From Paludibacter sp. UBA6032 (GTDB taxonomy: Bacteria > Bacteroidota > Bacteroidia > Bacteroidales > Paludibacteraceae), in assembly GCA_002427885.1 (NCBI GenBank), contig DIZI01000016.1, positions 62,001 through 126,000 of the forward strand: a DNA stretch of 64,000 bases. The letters are read 5' to 3'. Below are positions 1-7,300 of this stretch, one piece after another (within the stretch, counting starts at the first letter, position 1; each line of letters starts with the position of its first letter). A model generated the notes under the pieces. That model did no database searches, was not told the DNA's origin, and saw only the letters and a list, made by a program, of their open reading frames with translations. A program made the translations under genes and the position numbers.

Positions 1-53
1 CATATTATTGAATCTGTTTTATCAGAAACAGGAGCAATACCGTAGTCAATTAA

Positions 54-431
54 TCAATTCCACTGAATAAGTGAATCTTTGAATAAAAGCAAATAGGTAA
101 TGATTAATATTGACACGTGCAACGTATAGTCAATTACAGTAGTTATTTTATATTTTAAATTCGTTTTATCAATATACATTGTTTTAAACTTACCGGTTAC
201 GTAATCGACAACCAAATGTAATACACCATTGACCAGACTATAAACAAGCCCCTGCAACATGGTCAATTCAAGCAATATGGGACTAAATACAATAAAAAAT
301 AAGGTGTAAATGCCGACATGGAGAAAAAGGTATCGCTTTTTTTCACGCTTTAATTTGCTGATCTTTTTGCTTTGCAGAAAAAAACCAGCAACAACATGCA
401 TAACAAAAATGAGAATAAAAATTTTGTACAT
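54..431 (-). CDS. DUF3307-like integral membrane protein
   Basis: Protein of 125 residues with about four hydrophobic segments (roughly 3-19, 38-56, 60-77, 99-117). It has the pattern expected of DUF3307 proteins: an early His followed by FFLQ (H12, residues 17-20), a central NGVLHLVVDY (68-77) and a late DYTLH (101-105). The function of the family is unknown; acidic and His residues sit within or beside the membrane segments. The ATG at 431 is the first in-frame start and the stop is TGA at 54-56. No partner gene is visible: the left edge cuts the downstream side, and the upstream spacer of about 315 bases holds only a hairpin. Family assignment is from motif resemblance. Confidence 0.65.
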   Translation of the reverse strand: MYKIFILIFVMHVVAGFFLQSKKISKLKREKKRYLFLHVGIYTLFFIVFSPILLELTMLQGLVYSLVNGVLHLVVDYVTGKFKTMYIDKTNLKYKITTVIDYTLHVSILIITYLLLFKDSLIQWN

Positions 432-624
432 AATAAATGTTCTTTTTAAAAAGTGTTTTTATATTAATAAATCTAAGATTAACAGTTTTTTAATTTTTAA
501 AGAATTCAAAAATACAACAAGTTTTGGAATTGACAAATAAAACCTGTAATTATTTTAATTTTTGTAAATATTGTTGGAAGGAAAATGATAATATAACTCT
601 TATAGATTGTTCATCATAGGTTAA

Positions 625-669
625 TACAGCATCGGCTGAATCTCAAATTGAAATTCAGCCGATGCTGTA
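625..669. terminator. 17-bp perfect hairpin
   Basis: Arms 625-641 and 653-669 are exactly complementary, with an 11-base loop. It lies about 80 bases beyond the stop of the small minus-strand lipoprotein at 747-884 and probably ends that transcript. There is no strong U-run on either side, so a role in RNA stability is equally possible. The rest of the spacer between 432 and 746 shows nothing else. The arm core CGGCTGAAT is the same as in the terminator at 49330. Confidence 0.55.
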
Positions 670-746
670 AAAGAATTTTTCATATCCATTTATACAAGAC
701 AATTAACAAAGCCTTGAAACGAATAATAAATTACCAGATTAAAAAA

Positions 747-884
747 TTATTTTTTTGTGGCAGATGTTGTTGCACCTGTTGTGGTGTCAACCGGTGGATT
801 TGTTGATGAACAACTCACAATGCCTAAAAATAATATAAATAACACCAGTGTACGGTAGATGAAATTCTTACTTTTTTGTCTCAT
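747..884 (-). CDS. 45-residue putative lipoprotein
   Basis: A small gene with ATG at 882-884 and TAA at 747-749. It starts with a basic n-region (MRQKSK), then a hydrophobic stretch ending in a lipobox LGIVSC (Cys about residue 26). A Ser/Thr/Pro-rich tail of about 20 residues ends in KK. That is a complete signal-peptidase II signature with almost no mature domain, as in entericidin-like or small surface lipoproteins. It has no close operon partner and is followed by the hairpin at 625-669. Function unknown. The clear lipobox makes a real gene likely despite the length. Confidence 0.6.
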   Translation of the reverse strand: MRQKSKNFIYRTLVLFILFLGIVSCSSTNPPVDTTTGATTSATKK

Positions 885-1068
885 GTTTTTGTATTAATTA
901 TAAATATGAATCTAAAACGAATTGAGAATTGAAAAGTTGTATGATTTTTTTATTACAGGGTTCAATTTAACATTGTTTATCCTCAGGTAGAACAAAATAA
1001 ACATTTCCTAAAGCTTGATTAGATTCTTGTTAAATTAAACAGATTGAAATTGGAGTTTCATTCAGATA

Positions 1069-1410
1069 TTATTTAAAATTTATTCTTTTAACTTTAAACC
1101 CAATTTCAAGCAATATTTCTGCAATCTTCATCCTGAAATCACCTTGTATAAGTATTTCGCCATCCCTTGATGAACCACCTGCGCCACATTTTACTTTCAG
1201 CATTTTTGCAAGCTCCTTTAATTCATCATCTTTTCCCTGAAATTCAGTGATGAGCGTAGCAGGTTTACCGTTTCGTTTATCCAATTCAATCCGTAAAGGA
1301 TCTGACTGGCGTTTTTTTTGAGGTTTCGCTTCTGCTGAAACAGGCGCATCTTCAACTTGTGGTAATCCGGATTTTAATCCGTTGAGTTTATCTCTCCAGT
1401 CGTTTTTCAT
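1069..1410 (-). CDS. yciH: SUI1/eIF1-like translation factor (YciH type)
   Basis: Protein of 113 residues. The C-terminal half matches the SUI1/eIF1 fold: a basic strand with KRNGKPATLI, then LKVKCGAGGSS, GEILIQGDF and a final GFKVKRIN strand. The N-terminal 45 residues are a charged, low-complexity linker typical of bacterial YciH. Homologues contribute to start-codon fidelity on the 30S subunit, although in bacteria the protein is dispensable and its role is not settled. It lies about 30 bases downstream of the SpoU methyltransferase on the same strand, so co-transcription with that RNA-modifying gene is likely. Confidence 0.85.
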   Translation of the reverse strand: MKNDWRDKLNGLKSGLPQVEDAPVSAEAKPQKKRQSDPLRIELDKRNGKPATLITEFQGKDDELKELAKMLKVKCGAGGSSRDGEILIQGDFRMKIAEILLEIGFKVKRINFK

Positions 1411-1442
1411 ATAATAAAATTAATTATTGTAACTAAGTCCCA

Positions 1443-1979
1443 TTATGTCAAAAAGCTCATTTGTTTAAACATTTCCCAAATAATTATTCCTCCGGTCACA
1501 CTTACATTGAGCGAATGCTTGGTGCCAAATTGAGGAATCTCAATGCAATTATCGCAAACATCCACCACCGTTTGTTGTACTCCTTTTACTTCATTGCCAA
1601 GAATTACGGCATATTTCATCTTTGGGTCCAGTTGCAGGTCAGTAAGTTTTGTACTACCTTTCGCCTGCTCAATGGCAAAAACCGAATAACCTTTCCTTTT
1701 CAAATCAGCAACAACTGAATGCGTATCTTCATAATATTCCCAGTGTACCGTATTTTCAGCTCCCAGAGCCGTCTTATGAATTTCGGCATGAGGTGGTGTG
1801 CTGGTGATACCACACAAATATACCGCTTCCAGTAAAAATGCATCTGCCGTACGAAACACCGAACCTACATTGTGTAAACTTCGAACATTATCGAGTATTA
1901 CTACAAGTGGTGTTTTCTTTTCATCTTTGAATTCCTCCACCGTCAGGCGATTCATTTCCGTTATTTTGAGTTTCTTCAT
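1443..1979 (-). CDS. SpoU/TrmH-family RNA 2'-O-methyltransferase
   Basis: A 178-residue compact SPOUT methyltransferase without an RNA-binding extension. The three SpoU motifs are visible: LHNVGSVFRTADAF (35-48), VILGNEVKGV (about 125-134) and LNVSVTGGIIIWE near the C-terminus, which form the knotted SAM site. The substrate RNA cannot be read from sequence; a short stand-alone SpoU protein of this kind may act on tRNA or rRNA. Co-directional with the SUI1 gene downstream. A heptamer repeat array begins 10 bases upstream of the ATG. Confidence 0.85.
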   Translation of the reverse strand: MKKLKITEMNRLTVEEFKDEKKTPLVVILDNVRSLHNVGSVFRTADAFLLEAVYLCGITSTPPHAEIHKTALGAENTVHWEYYEDTHSVVADLKRKGYSVFAIEQAKGSTKLTDLQLDPKMKYAVILGNEVKGVQQTVVDVCDNCIEIPQFGTKHSLNVSVTGGIIIWEMFKQMSFLT

Positions 1980-1988
1980 CTTTATTTA

Positions 1989-2072
1989 GAGGTAAGGAGT
2001 AAGAGGTAAGAGGTAAGAAAAAAGAGAAAAATACAAATAAATTGCTTGCTCCTTGACTCTTACTCCTTAAGT
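1989..2072. repeat. Heptamer repeat array with inverted partner
   Basis: Units GAGGTAA, GGAGTAA, GAGGTAA, GAGGTAA occupy 1989-2016. On the other side of an A-rich gap, 2045-2072 reads CTTGCTC, CTTGACT, CTTACTC, CTTAAGT, the complement of the same theme. As a result 1993-2005 and 2057-2069 form a perfect 13-bp inverted repeat. The right arm contains the last codons and stop of the S41 protease gene. Confidence 0.7.
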
Positions 2073-3067
2073 TTTTTAATTGCTTGTTCAATAATTGTAT
2101 CTATACCTTTCGCTTCGTCAGTCGATTTCAAATCGACTTTCTCATCCGGATCAATTCCCCATTCTGTTTGATTCATATTGGCATCGAACATTGGAGAAGC
2201 TGAGAATCGAATTGTCCATCCGTTTGGCAATTCACTGGAGAAAGGCAATCCACTTCCACCTCCTGTTTTATCACCTACAATAATTGCATTCGGAGCTTGT
2301 TTCATTCTACTCACAAAATCATTGGTAGCACTATACGACATTCGGTTACAAAGTACAGCCACTTTCTTTTGCCATTGTATTTTTTTATTGGCAGATGTTT
2401 TAATTTCCACTGGAACTGAGAAATCGGAATGACCCGAACCAATTTTATGCCGGATATACCCTGTAACTGTTTCTTCTTCGAAAAAGCAGGAAGCCAGTTG
2501 TTCGGAATTATCCAATGATCCGCCACCATTATTCCGAACATCAATTATCAAGCCTTTACAATCCTTTAAATAAGACATCACATACCACATGTTTGTATCG
2601 GAAAATTCATTGGAAAAACTTCCGTAATAAATATAACCGATACTATCGTTTGCAATTTTAGCATAACGGAATCCGTCGGCAATACGATAGTTTTCACCTA
2701 AATACCTGTCATTATATATTAATTCAGAGCTGAAATTTGGCGCATAATCCATATACCAGTGCCAATATCTGCTTCTGTCAAAACCAGAAGACAAATTCAC
2801 ATGTCCGTCTTTCAGTTCATCCAGCATGTCCCCCATCAAATCGAAGAAATCAAACGTCTCCATTGTGTTGGATACTTCCTTTTGATATACCGTATGTATC
2901 GAATCCCAATTGATATGTTTATAATCCAGGTAACAGTATTGCTTATCAATTATTTTCCATAAAGCTTCAAAATTCCCCATATTTGTATTAGGTTGCATAA
3001 GGGGTTCGTCCATACACGCTGGAAGTAAAACAACCGAAAACAAGAGAATAACGATATATTTTTTCAT
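2060..3067 (-). CDS. S41-family peptidase, lipoprotein
   Basis: A 335-residue tail-specific-protease-type serine peptidase. The signal peptide ends in a lipobox VLLPAC (Cys18), so the protein should be lipid-anchored in the periplasm or at the surface. The catalytic core is in the C-terminal half: a strand with LIIDVRNNGGG, then NRMSYSATNDF carrying the nucleophilic Ser region, and GDKTGGGSGLP near the expected Lys. There is no recognisable PDZ domain, unlike the CtpA protein at 20637. The last residues overlap the heptamer inverted repeat. The substrate is unknown. It is transcribed toward the SpoU gene and appears monocistronic. Confidence 0.85.
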   Translation of the reverse strand: MKKYIVILLFSVVLLPACMDEPLMQPNTNMGNFEALWKIIDKQYCYLDYKHINWDSIHTVYQKEVSNTMETFDFFDLMGDMLDELKDGHVNLSSGFDRSRYWHWYMDYAPNFSSELIYNDRYLGENYRIADGFRYAKIANDSIGYIYYGSFSNEFSDTNMWYVMSYLKDCKGLIIDVRNNGGGSLDNSEQLASCFFEEETVTGYIRHKIGSGHSDFSVPVEIKTSANKKIQWQKKVAVLCNRMSYSATNDFVSRMKQAPNAIIVGDKTGGGSGLPFSSELPNGWTIRFSASPMFDANMNQTEWGIDPDEKVDLKSTDEAKGIDTIIEQAIKKLKE

Positions 3068-3109
3068 GAACTGATAATTGTAACCCGGAAGTTGAATAAT
3101 TGAAAGTTT

Positions 3110-3958
3110 CTATTCAAAAGTTGAGATGAAATTCTTTGGCGCTTTATTTTTCCTTCCGGCGAATTTCGCAAAGTCAAAAGTTGTTCCTATCAGCAAACTC
3201 AATTCATTTCTTTTAAATACCAAATCATTGGCTGAATATTTAAGGGATTTAAAACCAATCCCAAATCTCCAGGTTGAATAACTAAAAGGCACATCCAGCG
3301 AGAATGTTCCGTTAATTCCGCGCTTGTTATGCAACGAACTAAAATGGATTGCATCTGTGAGATTTCCTAATTCGAACATTTCATAGTAAGAGGTTCCTCC
3401 ATTAGGCGCAAACATACAGCCGATAAGCGGACTTTGAACTGCCAGTTGAATTTTTAAAATTTTTCTCCGAAGATGTATATTGTAGCTCGCTAATCCTGTC
3501 AAGTTCAGGTTCGTTGATAAATCGAGGTTAATTGGATTATTGACGTTTCTTTCAATTTCTTTAAACCCAAAATCTAAATCCCACAATCCTCCTGCCCAAA
3601 GTTGCAATCCGTTAACCGGTTGAAAATAATATTGTAAGCCCCAACCGTAGTTCATTCCGAAATAAATCATTGAGGCCGTTAAAGCAGGATTTAACAAAAG
3701 TCCAGTAGCCATATTTAATTTACTTTGCATTGAAATTTTGGTTCTTTCTTTAGATAATAAGCTGTATATATCAAAGTTATAACTTACACCAAGTCCACTG
3801 TAAGGCAATGGAGAAAGATAAGGATCGGTAAAATTGAGCGCCGAAAGCATTATTGAACTCTTGTTGGTAGACAAAATATATTTTTTCACATCTTCATTTT
3901 GTGCTGAACTATTAATAGCAAGAAAAAAAATACAACTTAAGAAAATTATTTTTTTCAT
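3110..3958 (-). CDS. DUF3316 family outer-membrane-like protein
   Basis: 282 residues from the chosen start. An upstream in-frame Met at 3988 would add ten residues before an otherwise normal signal peptide (MKKIIFLSCIFFLA...SSAQ), so 3958 is preferred. After cleavage the protein is a series of alternating amphipathic strands rich in Tyr, Trp and Asn. It has the segments NYGWGLQYYF, LWAGGLWDLDFGF and SYYEMFELGN that I associate with the Bacteroidota family DUF3316. A small beta-barrel or periplasmic beta protein is inferred; function unknown. A TATTTTTG element on the minus strand at 3986-3993 could be its -7 box. Confidence 0.7.
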   Translation of the reverse strand: MKKIIFLSCIFFLAINSSAQNEDVKKYILSTNKSSIMLSALNFTDPYLSPLPYSGLGVSYNFDIYSLLSKERTKISMQSKLNMATGLLLNPALTASMIYFGMNYGWGLQYYFQPVNGLQLWAGGLWDLDFGFKEIERNVNNPINLDLSTNLNLTGLASYNIHLRRKILKIQLAVQSPLIGCMFAPNGGTSYYEMFELGNLTDAIHFSSLHNKRGINGTFSLDVPFSYSTWRFGIGFKSLKYSANDLVFKRNELSLLIGTTFDFAKFAGRKNKAPKNFISTFE

Positions 3959-4074
3959 CTGAAGATATTTATTGAGATTAACGCACAAAAATAATAAAAA
4001 AGATTTGGATTAAGGCCGTTTCTCTCAATTCGGTCTTCTTCTGACTATTTCTTAAAAAAACAAACAAAAAGACC

Positions 4075-4103
4075 TTGAATATCGAATTTGATTTTTATCT
4101 TTG
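4075..4103 (+). promoter_or_regulatory. Promoter of the rSAM/lipoprotein cassette
   Basis: TTG at 4075-4077, an 18-base spacer, then TATCTTTG at 4096-4103. This matches the Bacteroidota sigma-factor consensus (TTTG at -33, TAnnTTTG at -7). It leaves a leader of roughly 105 bases before the first lipoprotein gene. Confidence 0.6.
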
Positions 4104-4214
4104 TTGCGTATATAATAAAGTCCGTCAGACGCAATTGAGAAATTAAATTGTGTCGTTATATGCAACGTTCGCCGGCGTTTTCGCATCGTTAAAGAAATAC
4201 TCAAAAAGTCACTT

Positions 4215-4406
4215 GTGAAAAAAATTTCTTTTAAACTTTACGATAAATTTATTATCGGTTTATTATTCTTCGCTTTTTGCCTGGCAAGCTGCGAAGAACC
4301 GGATATACCTCTACCGGCTTACGGAATTGTGCCTATGTATGGTGTACCTGCATCAACTTTTATCGGGAATCAACCATCAACAATGGATAACTTTATAGCA
4401 AAATGA
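4215..4406 (+). CDS. Short lipoprotein of the rSAM/lipoprotein system
   Basis: 63 residues beginning at a GTG. The signal peptide has the same unusual n-region as the next gene (K-x-x-FK-x-x-DK-x-IIGLL) and ends in a lipobox LASC (Cys26). The mature part is only about 38 residues, Pro-rich, with PMYGVPASTF. That segment corresponds to EYGTPTADYE directly after the lipidated Cys of the neighbouring 160-residue lipoprotein, so this looks like a paralogue without the following beta domain. The stop overlaps the next ATG (ATGA at 4403-4406), so translation is coupled. A small substrate of the radical SAM enzyme is an attractive but untested role. Confidence 0.75.
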   Translation: MKKISFKLYDKFIIGLLFFAFCLASCEEPDIPLPAYGIVPMYGVPASTFIGNQPSTMDNFIAK

Positions 4407-4885
4407 AAAAACTATTTTTTAAATTTTTCGACAAAACTCTGATCGGATTGTTAGCTGCATTTGGATTTTTTTTAGCTTGTGAACCGGTTGTAGAATATGG
4501 CACACCGACCGCTGATTATGAAATTAAAGGAACAATAACCGACAGTGTTAAATCTGTTGCCATACAAAATATTAAAGTTATTGTTACACTCACAAAATCC
4601 TATGAAATGTCCGATACGACTATTAGCAGAATTGATACGTTAGGAAGTGCAATGACGGATATATCAGGTAAGTACGATATCCAATTTCAAGAATTTCCAC
4701 TGGATAACAATACTTTCCGGATAGAAGCAATAGATGAGGATGGTGATGCTAATGGTGGTGATTTCAAGACCGGGACTAAGGATGTGCCGTTTAAACTATC
4801 CGATCTTGAAGGGAAGAAAAGCGGGTGGTATGATGGTAAAGCTGTAAAAACAATTGATATTATGCTTCAACCCAAAACAAAATAA
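4403..4885 (+). CDS. Lipoprotein of the rSAM/lipoprotein system
   Basis: 160 residues. Signal peptide with the FFKFFDKTLIGLL signature and lipobox FLAC (Cys26), followed by EYGTPTADYE. The rest resembles a carboxypeptidase-regulatory-like or Ig-like beta-sandwich: IKGTITDSV, IKVIV, SGKYDIQF. A characteristic acidic segment DEDGDANGGDF is shared with the third lipoprotein (DVDGESNGGDY). It matches the Bacteroidota putative lipoproteins that accompany a dedicated radical SAM enzyme (named in TIGRFAM as the rSAM/lipoprotein system, as I recall). Presumably anchored to the inner leaflet of the outer membrane or exposed at the surface. The biochemical role is unknown. Confidence 0.8.
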   Translation: MKKLFFKFFDKTLIGLLAAFGFFLACEPVVEYGTPTADYEIKGTITDSVKSVAIQNIKVIVTLTKSYEMSDTTISRIDTLGSAMTDISGKYDIQFQEFPLDNNTFRIEAIDEDGDANGGDFKTGTKDVPFKLSDLEGKKSGWYDGKAVKTIDIMLQPKTK

Positions 4886-4891
4886 ACTTTG

Positions 4892-5317
4892 ATGAAAATA
4901 TTTAAATACAGCATTCTTTTAGTAATTGTATGCATTAGTTTTATTACAGCTTGCACTGATAATAAAAATAACTTAGCCTATTATCAACTAAATGGTATCG
5001 TTACGGATAGCCTTACAACAAATCCTCTTGAAAAAATCAGGATTATTCGGGAAGGAACCGATTATCTTTTGTATTCAGACACGACTTACACCGATTCTAT
5101 AGGAAAATATCATTTCGAGTTAACGGATTATTATGCTAAGAATGCGACTTTTAGTATAAAAGTAGAAGATGTGGATGGTGAATCAAATGGTGGTGACTAT
5201 GTTACACGTAGATTGAATGTCGTTTTTTCCAAATCTGACTGGATAAATATTGCCACCGACAGTGAGTACTATGGAACAGCTTCAAAAAATTACGATATTA
5301 AACTTCAAAAAAAATAA
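4892..5317 (+). CDS. Second beta-domain lipoprotein of the rSAM/lipoprotein system
   Basis: 141 residues from ATG 4892; a TTG three bases upstream could also be used. Lipobox ITAC (Cys about 21). The mature domain parallels the preceding protein: LNGIVTDSL, a strand with IRIIRE, DSIGKYHFEL, then DVDGESNGGDY and a final KNYDIKLQ strand. It lacks the YG-x-P segment after the Cys. It starts six bases after the previous stop and ends 24 bases before the radical SAM gene, so all four genes should form one transcript. Paralogue of the 160-residue protein by shared order of motifs. Confidence 0.78.
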   Translation: MKIFKYSILLVIVCISFITACTDNKNNLAYYQLNGIVTDSLTTNPLEKIRIIREGTDYLLYSDTTYTDSIGKYHFELTDYYAKNATFSIKVEDVDGESNGGDYVTRRLNVVFSKSDWINIATDSEYYGTASKNYDIKLQKK

Positions 5318-5341
5318 GAATTATTTTCCTCAAATTTACCT

Positions 5342-6409
5342 GTGAAACTAAAAAAGAAAATCATCCTTTCACTTTATCAACAGCACAAAAGGAATCAAAA
5401 ACAGTTGCATGAACTGACTTATTTGTTTTGGGAGTGTACGTTACGGTGCAATCTGAATTGTATCCATTGCGGAAGTGATTGTACCCGGGAAGTATTGACT
5501 CCCGATATGCCATTGGAAGATTTTCTGAGAGTCCTCGATAATATATCAACACATGTCAATCCGAATAAAACAATGGTTGTCATCACCGGAGGTGAACCTT
5601 TAATGCGGAATGATCTGGAGAATTGTGGCGCAGAAATATACAAACGCGGTTTCCCCTGGGGAATGGTTACAAATGGTTTTGGACTTACTCCTACCCGCTT
5701 CAATTCACTACTGAATAACGGATTAAGATCAATTACAATAAGTCTGGATGGATTGAATCCTGAAACACACGATTGGTTTCGGGGAATGAACGGCTCATGG
5801 ATTAAAGCTCTCGATGCTGTTGAAAGAGTTGCCTCCACACCCGACATAATGTATGACGTGGTTACTTGCATAAACAAAAGGAATATTGGAGATTTGGAAG
5901 CCATCAAAGGGCTATTAATCAGCAAAAAGGTAAATCGTTGGCGGTTATTTACCGTATTCCAAAAAGGCCGGGCGAAAGGTAATCAGGAATTACAACTTTC
6001 CAATCTCGAATTTATTCGGCTAATGGACTTTATTAGTCAAACCCGGAAAGAAGGTATTATTAAAGCTTCCTATGGTTGCGAGGGTTATTTGGGTGAATAT
6101 GAATTAGAAGTCAGGGACTCACCTTTTTTCTGCCAGGCAGGAATTCATATCGGTTCTGTTTTGGTTGATGGTTCAATTAGTGCCTGCCCGAGTTTACGTG
6201 CCGATTATATTCAAGGAAATATCTACAAAGATGATTTTTGGAAAGTTTGGAACGAGAAATACCAAATCATGCGCGATCGTTCCTGGACAAAAACAGGGAA
6301 ATGTGCTACCTGCAAATCCTACAAATTCTGCGAAGGAAACGGCTTACATTTACGCGATGAAAAGACCGGAGATATTCTGTGTTGTCATTTGGATTTACTT
6401 AAAGTTTAA
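5342..6409 (+). CDS. Radical SAM/SPASM enzyme of the rSAM/lipoprotein system
   Basis: 355 residues, GTG start. The radical SAM cluster motif CNLNCIHC is at residues 36-43 and the GGEP SAM-binding motif at about 83-86. From about residue 255 the C-terminus carries a SPASM-type Cys set: FFCQAGI, SACPS, CATCKSYKFC and a terminal CC. This should bind auxiliary iron-sulfur clusters, as in anaerobic sulfatase maturases and peptide-modifying enzymes. SPASM proteins generally act on protein or peptide substrates, and the lipoproteins upstream are the obvious candidates. However, a membrane-anchored product would have to be modified before export. No peptidase, precursor-recognition (RRE) domain or transporter accompanies the cassette. 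Confidence 0.88.
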   Translation: MKLKKKIILSLYQQHKRNQKQLHELTYLFWECTLRCNLNCIHCGSDCTREVLTPDMPLEDFLRVLDNISTHVNPNKTMVVITGGEPLMRNDLENCGAEIYKRGFPWGMVTNGFGLTPTRFNSLLNNGLRSITISLDGLNPETHDWFRGMNGSWIKALDAVERVASTPDIMYDVVTCINKRNIGDLEAIKGLLISKKVNRWRLFTVFQKGRAKGNQELQLSNLEFIRLMDFISQTRKEGIIKASYGCEGYLGEYELEVRDSPFFCQAGIHIGSVLVDGSISACPSLRADYIQGNIYKDDFWKVWNEKYQIMRDRSWTKTGKCATCKSYKFCEGNGLHLRDEKTGDILCCHLDLLKV

Positions 6410-6528
6410 GGCAAACTCATAGTTTAGTTAGCCTTAACCCAAAACAACAAATATCCAAACACCCAAATCTAAATCCAAAAAACATGGAAATCAATTGGGA
6501 AATACGAAATTTTATTCCCGGAAATAAT

Positions 6529-6536
6529 TATCTTTG
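6529..6536 (+). promoter_or_regulatory. -7 element of rdgB
   Basis: TATCTTTG, 32 bases before the rdgB start, fits TAnnTTTG. No TTG is found at the proper distance upstream, so only half of the promoter is supported. Confidence 0.35.
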
Positions 6537-6568
6537 CGTTCATTTGATTTTAAATACCTTTCTTACCC

Positions 6569-7156
6569 ATGAATAAATTGGTTTTTTCTACCAATAATCA
6601 ACATAAACTGTCTGAAGTCCGTGCGATCTTGGAACCTTTGTTTACAATTGTAAGTTTAGCGGACTTGAATTGCAACGACGAAATACCAGAAACAGCCGAC
6701 ACACTGGAAGGCAATGCTTTGCTTAAAGCCAGTTATATTCACGATAAATTCGGGGTGGATTGCTTTGCCGATGATACAGGACTTGAAATTGAAGCCCTGG
6801 GTGGTGAACCGGGTGTGTATTCGGCACGATATGCCGGTGAAGAAAATGATGCAAAAAAAAATATGTCCAAAGTTTTGGCATTGTTAGGTAATAATACAAA
6901 TAGAACAGCTTGTTTTCGAACTGTTATTACATTGATACAAGGCAAGGAAGTGAAATTTTTTGAAGGAAGAATAGACGGAAAAATTGCAATGCATCCCGGT
7001 GGTGAAAGCGGATTCGGATATGACCCGATATTTATACCTGAAGATTATGATTTTAGCTTTGCGCAATTAGACATTGACAAAAAAAATCAAATCAGCCACA
7101 GGGCATTGGCTGTAAAAAAACTGGCGGACTATTTACTGTATAATGTTTATATATAG
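6569..7156 (+). CDS. rdgB: Non-canonical purine NTP pyrophosphatase (RdgB/HAM1)
   Basis: 195 residues, the normal length of the Ham1/RdgB family. It hydrolyses dITP, ITP and XTP to the monophosphate and pyrophosphate, clearing deaminated purines from the nucleotide pool. Seen in the sequence: the opening STNNQHKLSEV triphosphate-binding segment, FADDTGLEIEALGG with the metal-binding acidic residues, GVYSARYAGE, and SGFGYDPIF followed by the late ISHRALAV. All family landmarks are present. It stands alone between the radical SAM cassette and porZ with about 145 bases of non-coding DNA on either side. Confidence 0.95.
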   Translation: MNKLVFSTNNQHKLSEVRAILEPLFTIVSLADLNCNDEIPETADTLEGNALLKASYIHDKFGVDCFADDTGLEIEALGGEPGVYSARYAGEENDAKKNMSKVLALLGNNTNRTACFRTVITLIQGKEVKFFEGRIDGKIAMHPGGESGFGYDPIFIPEDYDFSFAQLDIDKKNQISHRALAVKKLADYLLYNVYI

Positions 7157-7300
7157 CCAGTTACAAATAATGTTTTTATTTTGAAACTTTGATTTGTAAA
7201 AGATCTCATTGTGTCAAACAAAATAAAATGCTCACAATTGAGTTTAAATTATTTTAAAAGGTCTGCAAATAAATTCTACTCTCTATCAATATGACAAAAT

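Noticed and set aside
1..53. Possible next minus-strand gene starting at the left edge
   Set aside because: Only a partial start-like triplet is visible at the edge; nothing can be supported.
5419..5925. 168-codon open frame antisense to the radical SAM gene
   Set aside because: It is the complement of a well-supported enzyme with intact motifs, and the antisense product shows no family resemblance.
6441..6485. Apparent AAA-phased repeat between the radical SAM gene and rdgB
   Set aside because: Spacing drifts between 6 and 8 bases with no stable unit; probably A/C-rich composition.
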